A DNA stretch of 64,000 nucleotides from contig NZ_CP090064.1 of assembly GCF_023100685.1 (NCBI RefSeq), positions 4,049,501-4,113,500 on the forward strand, given 5' to 3'. Origin of the DNA: Proteus vulgaris (lineage in GTDB: Bacteria; Pseudomonadota; Gammaproteobacteria; Enterobacterales; Enterobacteriaceae). The notes under the pieces are model-generated. The model worked only from the letters and a program-made list of their open reading frames with translations, made no database searches and had not been told where the DNA came from. This document shows positions 39,289 to 49,648 of this stretch, in pieces (the stretch's first letter is position 1; each line of letters starts with the position of its first letter). Both the position numbers and the translations under genes were made by a program.

Positions 39289-39608
39289 GTAAAATCCCAC
39301 AAAATATTGGATAGTGATCAAATTTTTCAAAAAAAACTTTATCCAAACACTCGTTATCATCTTTAAAACTTTATGAAAATCAAGCTTATCAACATCTAAT
39401 TTAAAACAATCATCTGCCCCGTATAAAAATGAGGAAGAAAATATTATTTGATCAAAAACATGCCATCGATTAGAGGGTGCAGACTTATAATAATAAGTAC
39501 CTATATTATATAGTCTTTAGCTAATTTAATTGTTTCATTATTTTCTTTTTTAGTTTTCTTTATTGGTGGTGATATGCCAATATTCCACCAGCATAAGTTT
39601 ATTTCCAT
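39278..39608 (-). pseudogene. Remnant of an endonuclease/exonuclease/phosphatase-family gene
   Basis: Translating the minus strand gives two pieces of one protein. From the ATG at 39608 comes MEINLCWWNIGISPP, the family N-terminus with its W-N metal site, ending at a TAG near 39513. In the next frame comes GTYYYKSAPSNRWHVFDQII, the late catalytic block. After a further frame change near 39362 comes FDHYPIFCGILHER, the C-terminal DH motif, and a stop at 39278. The central part of roughly 150-200 residues is gone. So the gene carries an internal deletion and frameshifts. It is too broken to make a nuclease. Family assignment is from motif recognition only. Confidence 0.65.
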
Positions 39609-39730
39609 TTAATATTTCTATCTATAAAGTTAAAAGCCAAAATTATAATCTAAAAATAAAAAAATAAAATTAGTTAAATTAATTAAAAGTTTATGTATTC
39701 AAATATAATTAATTTTAATTAGATTTAGAA
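39609..39730. other. AT-rich gap behind the nuclease remnant
   Basis: Very AT-rich, with no readable gene or repeat. It may be the promoter region of the lost nuclease gene. Confidence 0.4.
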
Positions 39731-39761
39731 AAAAGGTATCAATATTATCTTGATACCTTTT
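39731..39761 (-). terminator. yidR terminator
   Basis: AAAAGGTATCAA pairs with TTGATACCTTTT over a 7-base loop, with TTTTCT following on the minus strand, 11 bases past yidR. Confidence 0.85.
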
Positions 39762-39771
39762 ACATTAAAAA

Positions 39772-41058
39772 CTACAGCCTAGTCTCTACTGTAAATATCT
39801 GGCGATAACCATCAACATCACGCATAAATGCAATATATTGGTCATTCGGAGAGAACACGACAGCATCACTACTTGGTGCCTGTGCTGTTTTTTCTGTTAA
39901 ACGTGTTAGTTCACCCGTTTTCACATTACATAGCATCACGCTGTTATCGCAAATAAAAGTGAGATATTGTCCGTTACTATTCCATGTAAAGGCTGACTGA
40001 ATATCCCAATCCTGCGAGGTGACTTGTTTTATCTCTTTCGTACTTGGCGATACCGTATATAACTGCACAATGCCGTTATCATCTTTCATCAAGAAAGCAA
40101 TCGCATCACCTTTTGGGGAACTTCTTAACCAGTGACGAGGCTGATTTAAAATACCTGCATATTTTCTATTAGCTGTATTTGTTAGGCGAACTTGATGAAT
40201 ACCTTTAGCCACCGCTGGCATTGTTGTATCAGTTCCTGCCAGTGGTTTATCACCTTCAATACTGAAAGCCTGATTATCATCAGGTAAATCCACTAAGAAA
40301 ATATCAGAAACTTTATCGCCATTTTCACTCACAGTATCGCCGATAAATGCAATAGCCCAACGTTGTTGTGAACCATCAACCTTTGTATAACCCTGAGTAC
40401 CAACCCAACACTCTTCATAAGCTTTATTAATTTCGTCACTTCCCTTTTGTGGATGAGCAACAGTTTGGCTTATTACAGTGCAAAAATATTCACCATCATA
40501 TTCACGATGATGTTTTTTAACGACATTTACCGCCTTTAGTGGCACAGCAACCGCCACATTACGTTGATCATATTCGCCACCCAGTTCATGCATAATATGA
40601 TCGTTATATGTAAAGCTTAAACGCGTGCCGTCAGGACTAAAGACATGAACATGCGTTCCGCCACGTAAAGCACCGGCTTGATAAGGTGATGTCAACGAGC
40701 AAGCGTCGATATTAAATGCTCGATTATTTTCTAACTCATCAACAATCACTCCGCGACGATGATGAAAATCATAATGCCATTCATCATCTGGGTTTTCAGG
40801 CCCATGAATAAAAGCATAACGCACAGGCTCAGTTGGACATACTGTAGCCACACCAACATGTGCCCCTTGTGTAGCAGTGTAAATTATCTGTTGCTGTTTT
40901 GTTTTCGCATGAATTTTTTCTATGGTTAGACCCGTAAAAGATCCCCCATTGGGACGTACATCATAGACTAACCACTGGCTATCTGGTGTCCAAACATTTA
41001 TATTGGTTAACTGATGATGACGGCTATCAAACGTAATCTGGTGTTCCTGAAAAGACAT
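39772..41058 (-). CDS. yidR: YidR, WD40/TolB-like beta-propeller (DUF3748)
   Basis: A cytoplasmic-looking beta-propeller of unknown function. NVWTPDSQWLVYDVRPNGGSFTG, FIHGPENPDDEWHYDFHHRRGVIV and GGTHVHVFSPDG are nearly the E. coli YidR sequence. The ATG at MSFQEHQITFD is used because AAGGAT lies 4 bases before it; a further 10 upstream residues are not conserved. 428 residues (E. coli 415). Confidence 0.93.
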   Translation of the reverse strand: MSFQEHQITFDSRHHQLTNINVWTPDSQWLVYDVRPNGGSFTGLTIEKIHAKTKQQQIIYTATQGAHVGVATVCPTEPVRYAFIHGPENPDDEWHYDFHHRRGVIVDELENNRAFNIDACSLTSPYQAGALRGGTHVHVFSPDGTRLSFTYNDHIMHELGGEYDQRNVAVAVPLKAVNVVKKHHREYDGEYFCTVISQTVAHPQKGSDEINKAYEECWVGTQGYTKVDGSQQRWAIAFIGDTVSENGDKVSDIFLVDLPDDNQAFSIEGDKPLAGTDTTMPAVAKGIHQVRLTNTANRKYAGILNQPRHWLRSSPKGDAIAFLMKDDNGIVQLYTVSPSTKEIKQVTSQDWDIQSAFTWNSNGQYLTFICDNSVMLCNVKTGELTRLTEKTAQAPSSDAVVFSPNDQYIAFMRDVDGYRQIFTVETRL

Positions 41059-41194
41059 ATTTATCCTTATCGGGAAATAAATTTCCACATTATAAAAACT
41101 AATTAATTTTACCTGGCACTAAAAAAATTCAGTCGAGACTTTTTCGCAAGGTAATTACTCTATCCTCACTAAATAGTCAGAAAATTAGAAAATC

Positions 41195-41812
41195 ATGTTA
41201 CTTAGTGTTCTCTATATTATTGGTATTACTGCAGAAGCCATGACGGGTGCGCTTGCTGCTGGCCGTCGTAAAATGGATGTTTTTGGCGTCATTATTATCG
41301 CCTCTGCAACTGCCATTGGTGGTGGCTCTGTCAGAGACATTCTACTCGGCCATTACCCACTGGGTTGGGTAAAACATCCTGAATATATCGTCACTGTTGC
41401 ATGTGCTGCTGTTATCACCATGTGGGTTGCTCCCATGATGAAACATCTACAGCGACTCTTTCTTATCCTAGACGCCATCGGCCTAATGGTTTTCTCTATT
41501 ATCGGCGCACAAATCGCACTCGATATGGAATATGGCCCAATTATTGCTGCTATTGCCGCGGTGATTACAGGGGCTTTTGGTGGTGTATTAAGGGATATGC
41601 TCTGTAATACCATTCCTTTGGTTTTCCAAAAAGAAATTTATGCCGGTATCGCTTTTGGTGCTGCGTGGCTTTATATGGGATTACTGTTTTATACACCATT
41701 ACCAAGAGACGTTATTATCATCATTACCCTTGTTGCTGGGTTAACGGCTCGACTTCTCGCTATTCGTTATAAATTGGGCCTACCAGTCTTTAATTACGAG
41801 AATCAAGATTAA
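41195..41812 (+). CDS. yicG: YicG, TRIC-family membrane protein (UPF0126)
   Basis: A seven-segment inner membrane protein built of two repeats of three helices. The duplicated signatures are [13 protein letters not shown] near 47 and [14 protein letters not shown] near 131. 205 residues, identical in length to E. coli YicG. Transport of a small solute or cation is expected for the family; the substrate here is not shown. It lies near gmk as in E. coli. Confidence 0.93.
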   Translation: MLLSVLYIIGITAEAMTGALAAGRRKMDVFGVIIIASATAIGGGSVRDILLGHYPLGWVKHPEYIVTVACAAVITMWVAPMMKHLQRLFLILDAIGLMVFSIIGAQIALDMEYGPIIAAIAAVITGAFGGVLRDMLCNTIPLVFQKEIYAGIAFGAAWLYMGLLFYTPLPRDVIIIITLVAGLTARLLAIRYKLGLPVFNYENQD

Positions 41813-42741
<929 letters not shown>

Positions 42742-42795
42742 GTTAACTTTCAGTATTATGCCCAGTCATTTCGTTAATGGTGGAGTAACACAAAT

Positions 42796-43071
42796 ATGGC
42801 ACGCGTAACCGTTCAAGACGCTGTAGAGAAAATTGGTAACCGTTTTGACCTCGTTCTGGTCGCAGCACGTCGTGCGCGTCAGTTACAAGTTGGCGCTAAA
42901 GATCCTTTAGTTCCAGAAGAAAATGATAAAATGACTGTTGTCGCGCTACGTGAAATCGAAGAAGGCCTGATTAACGGTAAAATTCTTGATGCTCGTGAAC
43001 GTCAAGAGCAGCAAGAGCAAGAAGCAGCAGAATTACAAGCTGTTTCAGCGATTGCGGAAGGTCGTCGTTAA
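42796..43071 (+). CDS. rpoZ: RNA polymerase omega subunit
   Basis: Small subunit that helps fold beta' and forms part of ppGpp site 1. [29 protein letters not shown] is the conserved start (given in part as [19 protein letters not shown]). 91 residues, as in E. coli. GGTGGAG lies upstream. Between gmk and spoT as in E. coli. Confidence 0.98.
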   Translation: MARVTVQDAVEKIGNRFDLVLVAARRARQLQVGAKDPLVPEENDKMTVVALREIEEGLINGKILDARERQEQQEQEAAELQAVSAIAEGRR

Positions 43072-43100
43072 TCGTTTTATAAAATAGGGGTAGGTCTGCC

Positions 43101-45227
43101 TTGTACCTGTTTGAAAGCCTGAATCAAATCGTTCAAAAATACTTGCCATCGGAGCAAGTTGAACAACTTAAAAAAGCCTTTATCGTCGCCCGAAATGCCC
43201 ACGAGGGACAAACTCGTTCAAGTGGTGAGCCTTATATTACTCACCCTGTTGCGGTTGCGTGTATTCTCGCAGATATGCGATTAGACCACCAAACGCTTAT
43301 GGCGGCGTTGTTGCATGATGTTATCGAAGATACGCCTGCAACCTTCCAAGATATCGAAAACCTATTTGGTAGTACGGTGGCCGATCTTGTTGAAGGTGTT
43401 TCTAAACTGGACAAATTAAAGTTTAGGGACAAAAAAGAGGCTCAGGCTGAAAACTTCCGTAAAATGATTATGGCGATGGTGAAAGATATCCGCGTCATTT
43501 TAATCAAACTGGCAGACCGAACTCACAATATGCGCACACTGGGTTCATTGCGCCCAGATAAACGTCGCCGTATTGCTCGCGAAACACTCGAAATCTATAG
43601 CCCTTTGGCCCACCGTTTAGGTATACATCATATCAAAACAGAGCTTGAAGAGCTGGGTTTCGAGGCACTACATCCTAATCGTTACCGTGTTATAAAAGAA
43701 GTCGTTAAGGCTGCTCGAGGTAACCGCAAAGAGATGATTAATAAAATCCTCTCTGAAATTGAAGGTCGCCTGACAGAAGCGCATATCGAATGCAAAGTTA
43801 ACGGTCGCGAAAAACATCTTTACTCTATTTATCGAAAAATGTTGCTAAAAGAGCAACGTTTTCACTCGATTATGGATATCTACGCCTTTCGCGTTATCGT
43901 GAAAGAAGTTGATACCTGTTATCGCGTTTTAGGTCAAATGCACAGTCTTTATAAACCGCGTCCCGGTCGAGTTAAAGACTATATTGCCATCCCTAAAGCC
44001 AATGGCTATCAGTCTCTTCATACCTCACTTATTGGTCCTCATGGGGTGCCAGTTGAAGTGCAAATTCGTACTGAAGATATGGATCAAATGGCTGAAATGG
44101 GGGTTGCCGCACATTGGGCTTATAAAGAGCAAGGTGAACAACCGGGCACAACTGCACAAGTAAGAGCTCAACGCTGGATGCAAAGTCTACTTGAATTGCA
44201 ACAAAGCGCGGGTAGCTCATTCGAATTTATCGAAAACGTAAAATCAGACCTCTTTCCTGATGAAATCTACGTTTTCACGCCAGAAGGTCGCATTGTTGAA
44301 TTACCAACGGGTGCGACTCCTGTCGATTTTGCTTATGCTGTACATACTGATATTGGTCATGCGTGTGTGGGCGCAAGAGTTGATAGACAACCTTATCCTC
44401 TTTCACAATCGCTACGCACAGGACAAACCGTTGAAATTATTACTGCTCCAGGTGCTCGACCAAACGCAGCTTGGCTAAACTTTGTCGTCAGCTCAAGAGC
44501 TCGCTCTAAAATTCGCCAACTTCTGAAAAATCTAAAACGCGAAGACTCTATTAATTTAGGTCGCCGTTTATTGAACCACGCTTTAGGTGAGCATAAGCTC
44601 GCTGATATTTCAGCCGAGAATATTGAGCGTGAATTGAAGCGAATGAAGCTCCATTCCATTGATGACCTAATGGCTGAGATTGGTTTGGGTAACACCATGA
44701 GTGTTGTTGTAGCGCGTAATTTATTAATTGATATTCAAAATCAAGATAATAACGCACAAACAAATACAACTAATGATGAAACACCTAAACTACCAATTAA
44801 AGGTGCCGATGGCGTATTAATCTCCTTTGCTAAATGTTGTCGCCCTATTCCGGGTGATCCTATCGTGGCACATATTAGTCCAGGTAAAGGCTTAGTTATT
44901 CACCATGAATCTTGTCGTAATATTCGTGGTTACCAAAAAGAACCTGAAAAATTCATGCCTGTCGAGTGGGATAAAGAGATCAACAGTGATTTCATTACTG
45001 AAATTAAAGTCGATATGATTAACCACCAAGGTGCATTAGCAAACTTAACCGCAGCTATTAACGATGCAAACTCAAGTATTCAAAGTATGAATACAGAAGA
45101 GAAAGATGGTCGTGTGTATTGTGCTTTTATTCGCTTAACTGCGAAAGACAGAATTCAATTAGCCAATATCATGCGTAAACTTCGTATCATGCCAGATGTT
45201 CTGCGCGTTAGCCGTAATAAAAACTAG
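43101..45227 (+). CDS. spoT: Bifunctional (p)ppGpp synthase/hydrolase SpoT
   Basis: Hydrolyses and weakly makes the alarmone ppGpp. HD hydrolase (HPVAVACI, LLHDVIED) in 1-190, synthetase domain (SIYRKMLLKEQRFHSIMDIYAFR, then GYQSLHTSL) in 200-360, TGS domain near 390-450 (IYVFTPEGRIVELPTGATPVDFAY), zinc-finger-like CCRPIPGDP and a C-terminal ACT domain. The start codon is TTG, as in E. coli, with YLFESLNQIVQKYLP following. 708 residues. trmH begins 2 bases after the stop. Confidence 0.98.
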   Translation: MYLFESLNQIVQKYLPSEQVEQLKKAFIVARNAHEGQTRSSGEPYITHPVAVACILADMRLDHQTLMAALLHDVIEDTPATFQDIENLFGSTVADLVEGVSKLDKLKFRDKKEAQAENFRKMIMAMVKDIRVILIKLADRTHNMRTLGSLRPDKRRRIARETLEIYSPLAHRLGIHHIKTELEELGFEALHPNRYRVIKEVVKAARGNRKEMINKILSEIEGRLTEAHIECKVNGREKHLYSIYRKMLLKEQRFHSIMDIYAFRVIVKEVDTCYRVLGQMHSLYKPRPGRVKDYIAIPKANGYQSLHTSLIGPHGVPVEVQIRTEDMDQMAEMGVAAHWAYKEQGEQPGTTAQVRAQRWMQSLLELQQSAGSSFEFIENVKSDLFPDEIYVFTPEGRIVELPTGATPVDFAYAVHTDIGHACVGARVDRQPYPLSQSLRTGQTVEIITAPGARPNAAWLNFVVSSRARSKIRQLLKNLKREDSINLGRRLLNHALGEHKLADISAENIERELKRMKLHSIDDLMAEIGLGNTMSVVVARNLLIDIQNQDNNAQTNTTNDETPKLPIKGADGVLISFAKCCRPIPGDPIVAHISPGKGLVIHHESCRNIRGYQKEPEKFMPVEWDKEINSDFITEIKVDMINHQGALANLTAAINDANSSIQSMNTEEKDGRVYCAFIRLTAKDRIQLANIMRKLRIMPDVLRVSRNKN

Positions 45228-45229
45228 TC

Positions 45230-45952
45230 ATGAATTCAATTCGATATGCCCGCATCTGTCAAATGATGGCGATGCGGCAACCTGACCTGACGGTTTGCCT
45301 TGAAGAAGTGCATAAATCCCATAATGTGGCGGCTGTTATAAGAACAGCTGATGCCGTGGGTATTCCTAAAATTCATGCTATTTGGCCTGAAGAAAAAATG
45401 CGAATGCTCGTATCACCAGCAGCAGGAAGTAACAGTTGGGTCAATGTAGAAACACACCCCACAATCACTGATGCAGTAGGTGTTTTTCGTACTCAAGGTA
45501 TGCAAGTTCTTGCGACACATCTCTCAGATAAAGCCGTCGATTTTCGCGAGATTGATTACACTCGCCCAACTTGTATTATTATGGGACAGGAAAAAACAGG
45601 TATCTCACAAGATGCGATAGCGCTTGCCGATCAAGATATCATTGTTCCTATGATGGGGATGGTACAATCACTGAATGTTTCGGTTGCCAGTGCTTTAATT
45701 TTATATGAAGCACAACGCCAGCGTCAGGCTGCGGGTATGTATAATCGAACAGAGAGCACCTTAACAGAAGAAGAACAACAAATTCTGCTATTTGAAGGTG
45801 GATACCCAGTATTGGCAGAAGTTTCTCGTCGAAAAGGCCTGCCTCGCCCATACATTAATGATCATGGTGAAATTGAAGCACCTGATTCATGGTGGGCAGA
45901 AATGCAAATGACACAAAAGCAACTTAGGAAATTAAAAAAGACGGAGTATTAA
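45230..45952 (+). CDS. trmH: tRNA (Gm18) 2'-O-methyltransferase
   Basis: SPOUT-family enzyme that methylates G18 of tRNAs. The trefoil-knot motifs are SHNVAAVIRTADAVGIP near 30, IIMGQEKTGIS near 118, and QSLNVSVASALILYEAQRQRQ near 145. 240 residues. Tightly packed between spoT and recG. Confidence 0.97.
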   Translation: MNSIRYARICQMMAMRQPDLTVCLEEVHKSHNVAAVIRTADAVGIPKIHAIWPEEKMRMLVSPAAGSNSWVNVETHPTITDAVGVFRTQGMQVLATHLSDKAVDFREIDYTRPTCIIMGQEKTGISQDAIALADQDIIVPMMGMVQSLNVSVASALILYEAQRQRQAAGMYNRTESTLTEEEQQILLFEGGYPVLAEVSRRKGLPRPYINDHGEIEAPDSWWAEMQMTQKQLRKLKKTEY

Positions 45953-45956
45953 TCCC

Positions 45957-48044
45957 ATGAAAGGAAAACTGCTTGATGCAATCCCCTTAACCACTCTTCA
46001 CGGCGTAGGTGCAAGTCAGGCAGACAAGCTGGCAAAAATAGGGCTTGTGACTATTGAGGATTTGTTACTCCACCTTCCTTTGCGTTATGAAGATCAAACG
46101 CACCTCTATGCTATTAGCGATCTTCTTCCCGGTATCCCTGCTACTGTTTCAGGTGAAGTATTAAGAACCGAAGTCAGTTTTGGTCGGCGTAAAATGATGA
46201 CCTGCCAAATTTCTGATGGCTCAGGTATTTTAACGCTTCGCTTTTTTAACTTTACGGCAGCAATGAAAAACAACCTTGCTCAAGGTAAACAAGTCACCGC
46301 CTATGGTGAAGTTAAGCGAGGAAGTCGGGGCCCTGAAATTATTCATCCTGAATATAAAATCAAAGTTGCAGGCTCTGAAGTTAAACTGCAAGAAACACTC
46401 ACTCCCATCTATTCAACTACAGAAGGCTTACGCCAAACATCATTACGTAAATTAATAGAGCAAGCATTAGAATTGCTTGATACCTGTGCTATTAATGAAT
46501 TATTGCCCGATCAATTTATTCATGGTTTACCCCCATTAGCCACCGCATTGCGCACTTTACATAATCCGCCTCCTGATATTGCCTTTGCAGAGCTTGAAAA
46601 AGGGCAACACCCTGCACAAAAAAGACTTATCCTTGAAGAATTGTTGGCTCATAATTTAGGTATGCTGAATGCCAGAGCTGGTGCGCAATCTTATCGTGCA
46701 GAGCCGCTGTTTATGCCAGATACATCAACATTACGTCAGCAGTTTCTCGCAATGCTACCTTTTACCCCCACAAATGCTCAGCAACGTGTCGTCAATGAAA
46801 TTGAAAATGATTTAGAAAAAAACTACCCGATGATGCGACTTATCCAAGGAGATGTCGGTTCAGGTAAAACACTAGTTGCAGCATTAAGTGCATTACGCGC
46901 TATTGCAAATGGTAAGCAAGTAGCGTTAATGGCCCCAACAGAATTATTAGCAGAACAACATGCATTGACGTTTAGAAAATGGTTTGAGCCTTTTGGTATT
47001 CAAGTGGGTTGGTTGGCTGGAAAGCAGAAAGGGAAAGCTCGCGAGGCACAGCAAAACGCCATTGCGAATGGTGAAGTTTCTATTATTATTGGAACACATG
47101 CGATTTTCCAAGAACAAGTTAAATTTCACTCTCTAGCCTTAGTGATTATTGATGAACAACACCGTTTTGGTGTGCATCAACGCCTTGCCTTATGGAAAAA
47201 AGGTGAAGAGCAAGGCTTTCATCCTCATCAATTGGTGATGACAGCAACACCAATTCCGCGAACACTCGCAATGACTGCTTACGCCGATATGGATACCTCT
47301 ATCATCGACGAATTACCTCCTGGACGGACACCAGTAACCACAGTTGCCATCCCTGATACTCGTCGTAATGATATTATTGAGCGTATTAGGCTCGCCTGTA
47401 CAGAAGAGAACCGCCAAGCTTATTGGGTCTGTACATTAATTGAAGATTCCGACGTACTTGAAGCACAAGCAGCCCAAGTCATTTATGATGAACTTACACT
47501 CGCACTTCCTGAAATTAAAGTCGGGCTTGTACACGGTCGAATGAAACCTACTGAAAAACAAGCTGTTATGGCGGCTTTTAAAGAAAATGAATTACATCTT
47601 CTGGTCGCAACAACCGTTATCGAAGTCGGCGTTGATGTGCCTAATGCCAGTTTGATGATTATTGATAACCCAGAACGACTAGGCCTTGCACAGTTACACC
47701 AACTACGTGGACGTGTAGGTCGAGGCGCAATCGCCTCCCATTGTGTCTTGTTATATAAAACACCACTCACTCAAACAGCACGTTTGCGATTACAAGTATT
47801 AAGAGATAGCAATGATGGCTTTGTGATTGCCCAAAAAGATCTCGAAATTCGTGGCCCTGGTGAGCTTTTAGGTACTAAGCAAACAGGTAATGCGCAATTT
47901 AAAGTGGCTGATTTATTACGCGACCAAGGACTGATCCCTGAAGTACAACGTATTGCTCGTTACTTACATCAACATTACCCTAAGCATTCTCAAGCCTTAA
48001 TCGAACGCTGGCTACCCGCTAAGACTCAATATAGCCAAGCGTAA
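45957..48044 (+). CDS. recG: ATP-dependent DNA helicase RecG
   Basis: Remodels stalled forks and branched DNA. N-terminal wedge (OB) domain, Walker A GDVGSGKTLVAALSAL near 300, DEQH box IIDEQHRFGVHQRL near 397, motif III TATPIPRTLAMTAY, and motif VI QLRGRVGRG. 695 residues (E. coli 693). Last gene of the gmk-rpoZ-spoT-trmH-recG row. Confidence 0.98.
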   Translation: MKGKLLDAIPLTTLHGVGASQADKLAKIGLVTIEDLLLHLPLRYEDQTHLYAISDLLPGIPATVSGEVLRTEVSFGRRKMMTCQISDGSGILTLRFFNFTAAMKNNLAQGKQVTAYGEVKRGSRGPEIIHPEYKIKVAGSEVKLQETLTPIYSTTEGLRQTSLRKLIEQALELLDTCAINELLPDQFIHGLPPLATALRTLHNPPPDIAFAELEKGQHPAQKRLILEELLAHNLGMLNARAGAQSYRAEPLFMPDTSTLRQQFLAMLPFTPTNAQQRVVNEIENDLEKNYPMMRLIQGDVGSGKTLVAALSALRAIANGKQVALMAPTELLAEQHALTFRKWFEPFGIQVGWLAGKQKGKAREAQQNAIANGEVSIIIGTHAIFQEQVKFHSLALVIIDEQHRFGVHQRLALWKKGEEQGFHPHQLVMTATPIPRTLAMTAYADMDTSIIDELPPGRTPVTTVAIPDTRRNDIIERIRLACTEENRQAYWVCTLIEDSDVLEAQAAQVIYDELTLALPEIKVGLVHGRMKPTEKQAVMAAFKENELHLLVATTVIEVGVDVPNASLMIIDNPERLGLAQLHQLRGRVGRGAIASHCVLLYKTPLTQTARLRLQVLRDSNDGFVIAQKDLEIRGPGELLGTKQTGNAQFKVADLLRDQGLIPEVQRIARYLHQHYPKHSQALIERWLPAKTQYSQA

Positions 48045-48113
48045 GATCACTCTTTGCATCGCCTTAGCATGCCGTTAAACGCGATTTAGCATAGTATTGA
48101 AATAGAACACCAT

Positions 48114-48151
48114 AAAAAAACACCCCAATGCTGAAAAACAACATTGGGGTG
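48114..48151 (-). terminator. gltS terminator (recG/gltS convergent gap)
   Basis: CACCCCAATG pairs with CATTGGGGTG; seven A on the plus-strand left side give a T run for gltS transcripts. Confidence 0.85.
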
Positions 48152-48192
48152 CAATTTAATACAGAGATATTTCTCAAGTTATAACGGTAAAA

Positions 48193-49407
48193 CTATCCCG
48201 CTATCGGTGTAAAGAATGGTAGCAGTAGATACAGTTTGATCACTATCGCATTCACAATATCAATAAAGAATGCCCCTACCATTGGTACGACTAAGAACGC
48301 AAGATGAGACGGTCCAAAACGATCTGTAACGGCTTGCATATTAGCAATCGCTGTTGGTGTTGCCCCTAAACCAAAACCACAGTGACCTGCCGCTAAAATC
48401 GCCGCATCGTAGTTTTTACCCATCACACGGAATGTCACAAAAATAGCGTACAACGCCATAACACCCGCCTGAACACCAAGAATAACCAGCATTGGGATCG
48501 CCAGTGAAGCCAGTTCCCATAATTTTAGACTCATTAATGCCATCGCTAAAAATAACGATAAACTCACGTTACCTAAAACTGACACAGCTCTATCAAAAAC
48601 ACGGTAGAACCCAAGCATTGAAAGGCTATTACTTAAAATAACACCAATAAATAGAACGCACACAAAGGTTGGTAGTGAGAATGCCGTGCCTTCTAATAAT
48701 TGAGAAAGGAATGTACCCGCCATTAAACAGATAGAGATCATCGCAATAGTTTCTAACAATACCATTGAAGTAATCATTCTACCTGTAGTGGGTTTCTCAA
48801 ACGCCGTTGGCATTTCATGATCATCAGCGCCAAGTCCTGGTGTTGGAATATTCTTGATTAAGTAACGTGCAACTGGGCCACCAATCAATCCACCTAAAAC
48901 CAAACCAAAGGTTGCACACGCCATTGCGACTTCAGACGCACTCATGAAGCCATAACTTTCAACGAACGTTTTACCCCAAGCAGCCCCTGTACCATGACCA
49001 CCCGATAATGTAATCGAGCCTGCAAGTAATCCCATCAAAGGATCAAGGCCTAACATTTTCGCCAATGCAATACCGACTGTGTTTTGCACTAGCAACAACC
49101 CAACAACAACAAAGATGAAAATAAAAAGTGCTTTTCCTCCCGCTTTTAAGCTCGCGAGGTTCGCGTTTAAACCGATTGTTGCAAAGAAGGCTAGCATTAA
49201 TGGATCTTTAAGTGAGAGATCAAAACTCACTTCCCAATCCATAAAAGATTTAAATACTAATAAAAGAACTGCAACAAGTAGCCCACCTGCAACAGGTTCT
49301 GGGATCGTATACCGTTCTAAAAAAGGAACAGATTTCACTAACTTACGTCCGATCAAGAGAACCAAAGTGGCCGCAACCAGCGTGCCATAAACATCAAGAT
49401 GATACAT
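48193..49407 (-). CDS. gltS: Sodium/glutamate symporter GltS
   Basis: Sodium-dependent glutamate importer. About ten hydrophobic segments in two inverted halves. The re-entrant motifs are SITLSGGHGTGAAWGKTF near 130 and ILAAGHCGFGLGATPTAIANM near 335. YTIPEPVAGGLL is the conserved N-terminal block. 404 residues (E. coli 401). Divergent from xanP as in E. coli. Confidence 0.97.
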   Translation of the reverse strand: MYHLDVYGTLVAATLVLLIGRKLVKSVPFLERYTIPEPVAGGLLVAVLLLVFKSFMDWEVSFDLSLKDPLMLAFFATIGLNANLASLKAGGKALFIFIFVVVGLLLVQNTVGIALAKMLGLDPLMGLLAGSITLSGGHGTGAAWGKTFVESYGFMSASEVAMACATFGLVLGGLIGGPVARYLIKNIPTPGLGADDHEMPTAFEKPTTGRMITSMVLLETIAMISICLMAGTFLSQLLEGTAFSLPTFVCVLFIGVILSNSLSMLGFYRVFDRAVSVLGNVSLSLFLAMALMSLKLWELASLAIPMLVILGVQAGVMALYAIFVTFRVMGKNYDAAILAAGHCGFGLGATPTAIANMQAVTDRFGPSHLAFLVVPMVGAFFIDIVNAIVIKLYLLLPFFTPIAG

Positions 49408-49580
49408 TTATGTACCCCGTCTTATTTGTTAATTTTATATAAAAATACTACGACGCTAAGTTCATCCATAAACAACGCCAAAAGCAGGTATCCCCGATTA
49501 GAAAAAAAAATGGCGACAAACACAAGTTAAAACATATAAAAATGTGAGCGCCTCTTATGCATTTTGATAACATCATTTTC

Positions 49581-49596
49581 ACGCAAACGATTGCTT
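49581..49596. promoter_or_regulatory. PurR-like operator upstream of xanP
   Basis: ACGCAAACGATTGCTT matches 14 of 16 bases of the PurR box ACGCAAACGTTTGCGT and lies 53 bases before the xanP ATG. Repression of a purine importer by PurR is biologically sensible. Confidence 0.65.
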
Positions 49597-49648
49597 TTGT
49601 GGCGTAGATCATTAAAATACCGTTTTTGTCGAATAAGAAATTCACACC

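Noticed and set aside
44260..44698. Overlapping ORFs inside spoT on both strands
   Set aside because: Shadows of a highly conserved gene in other frames.
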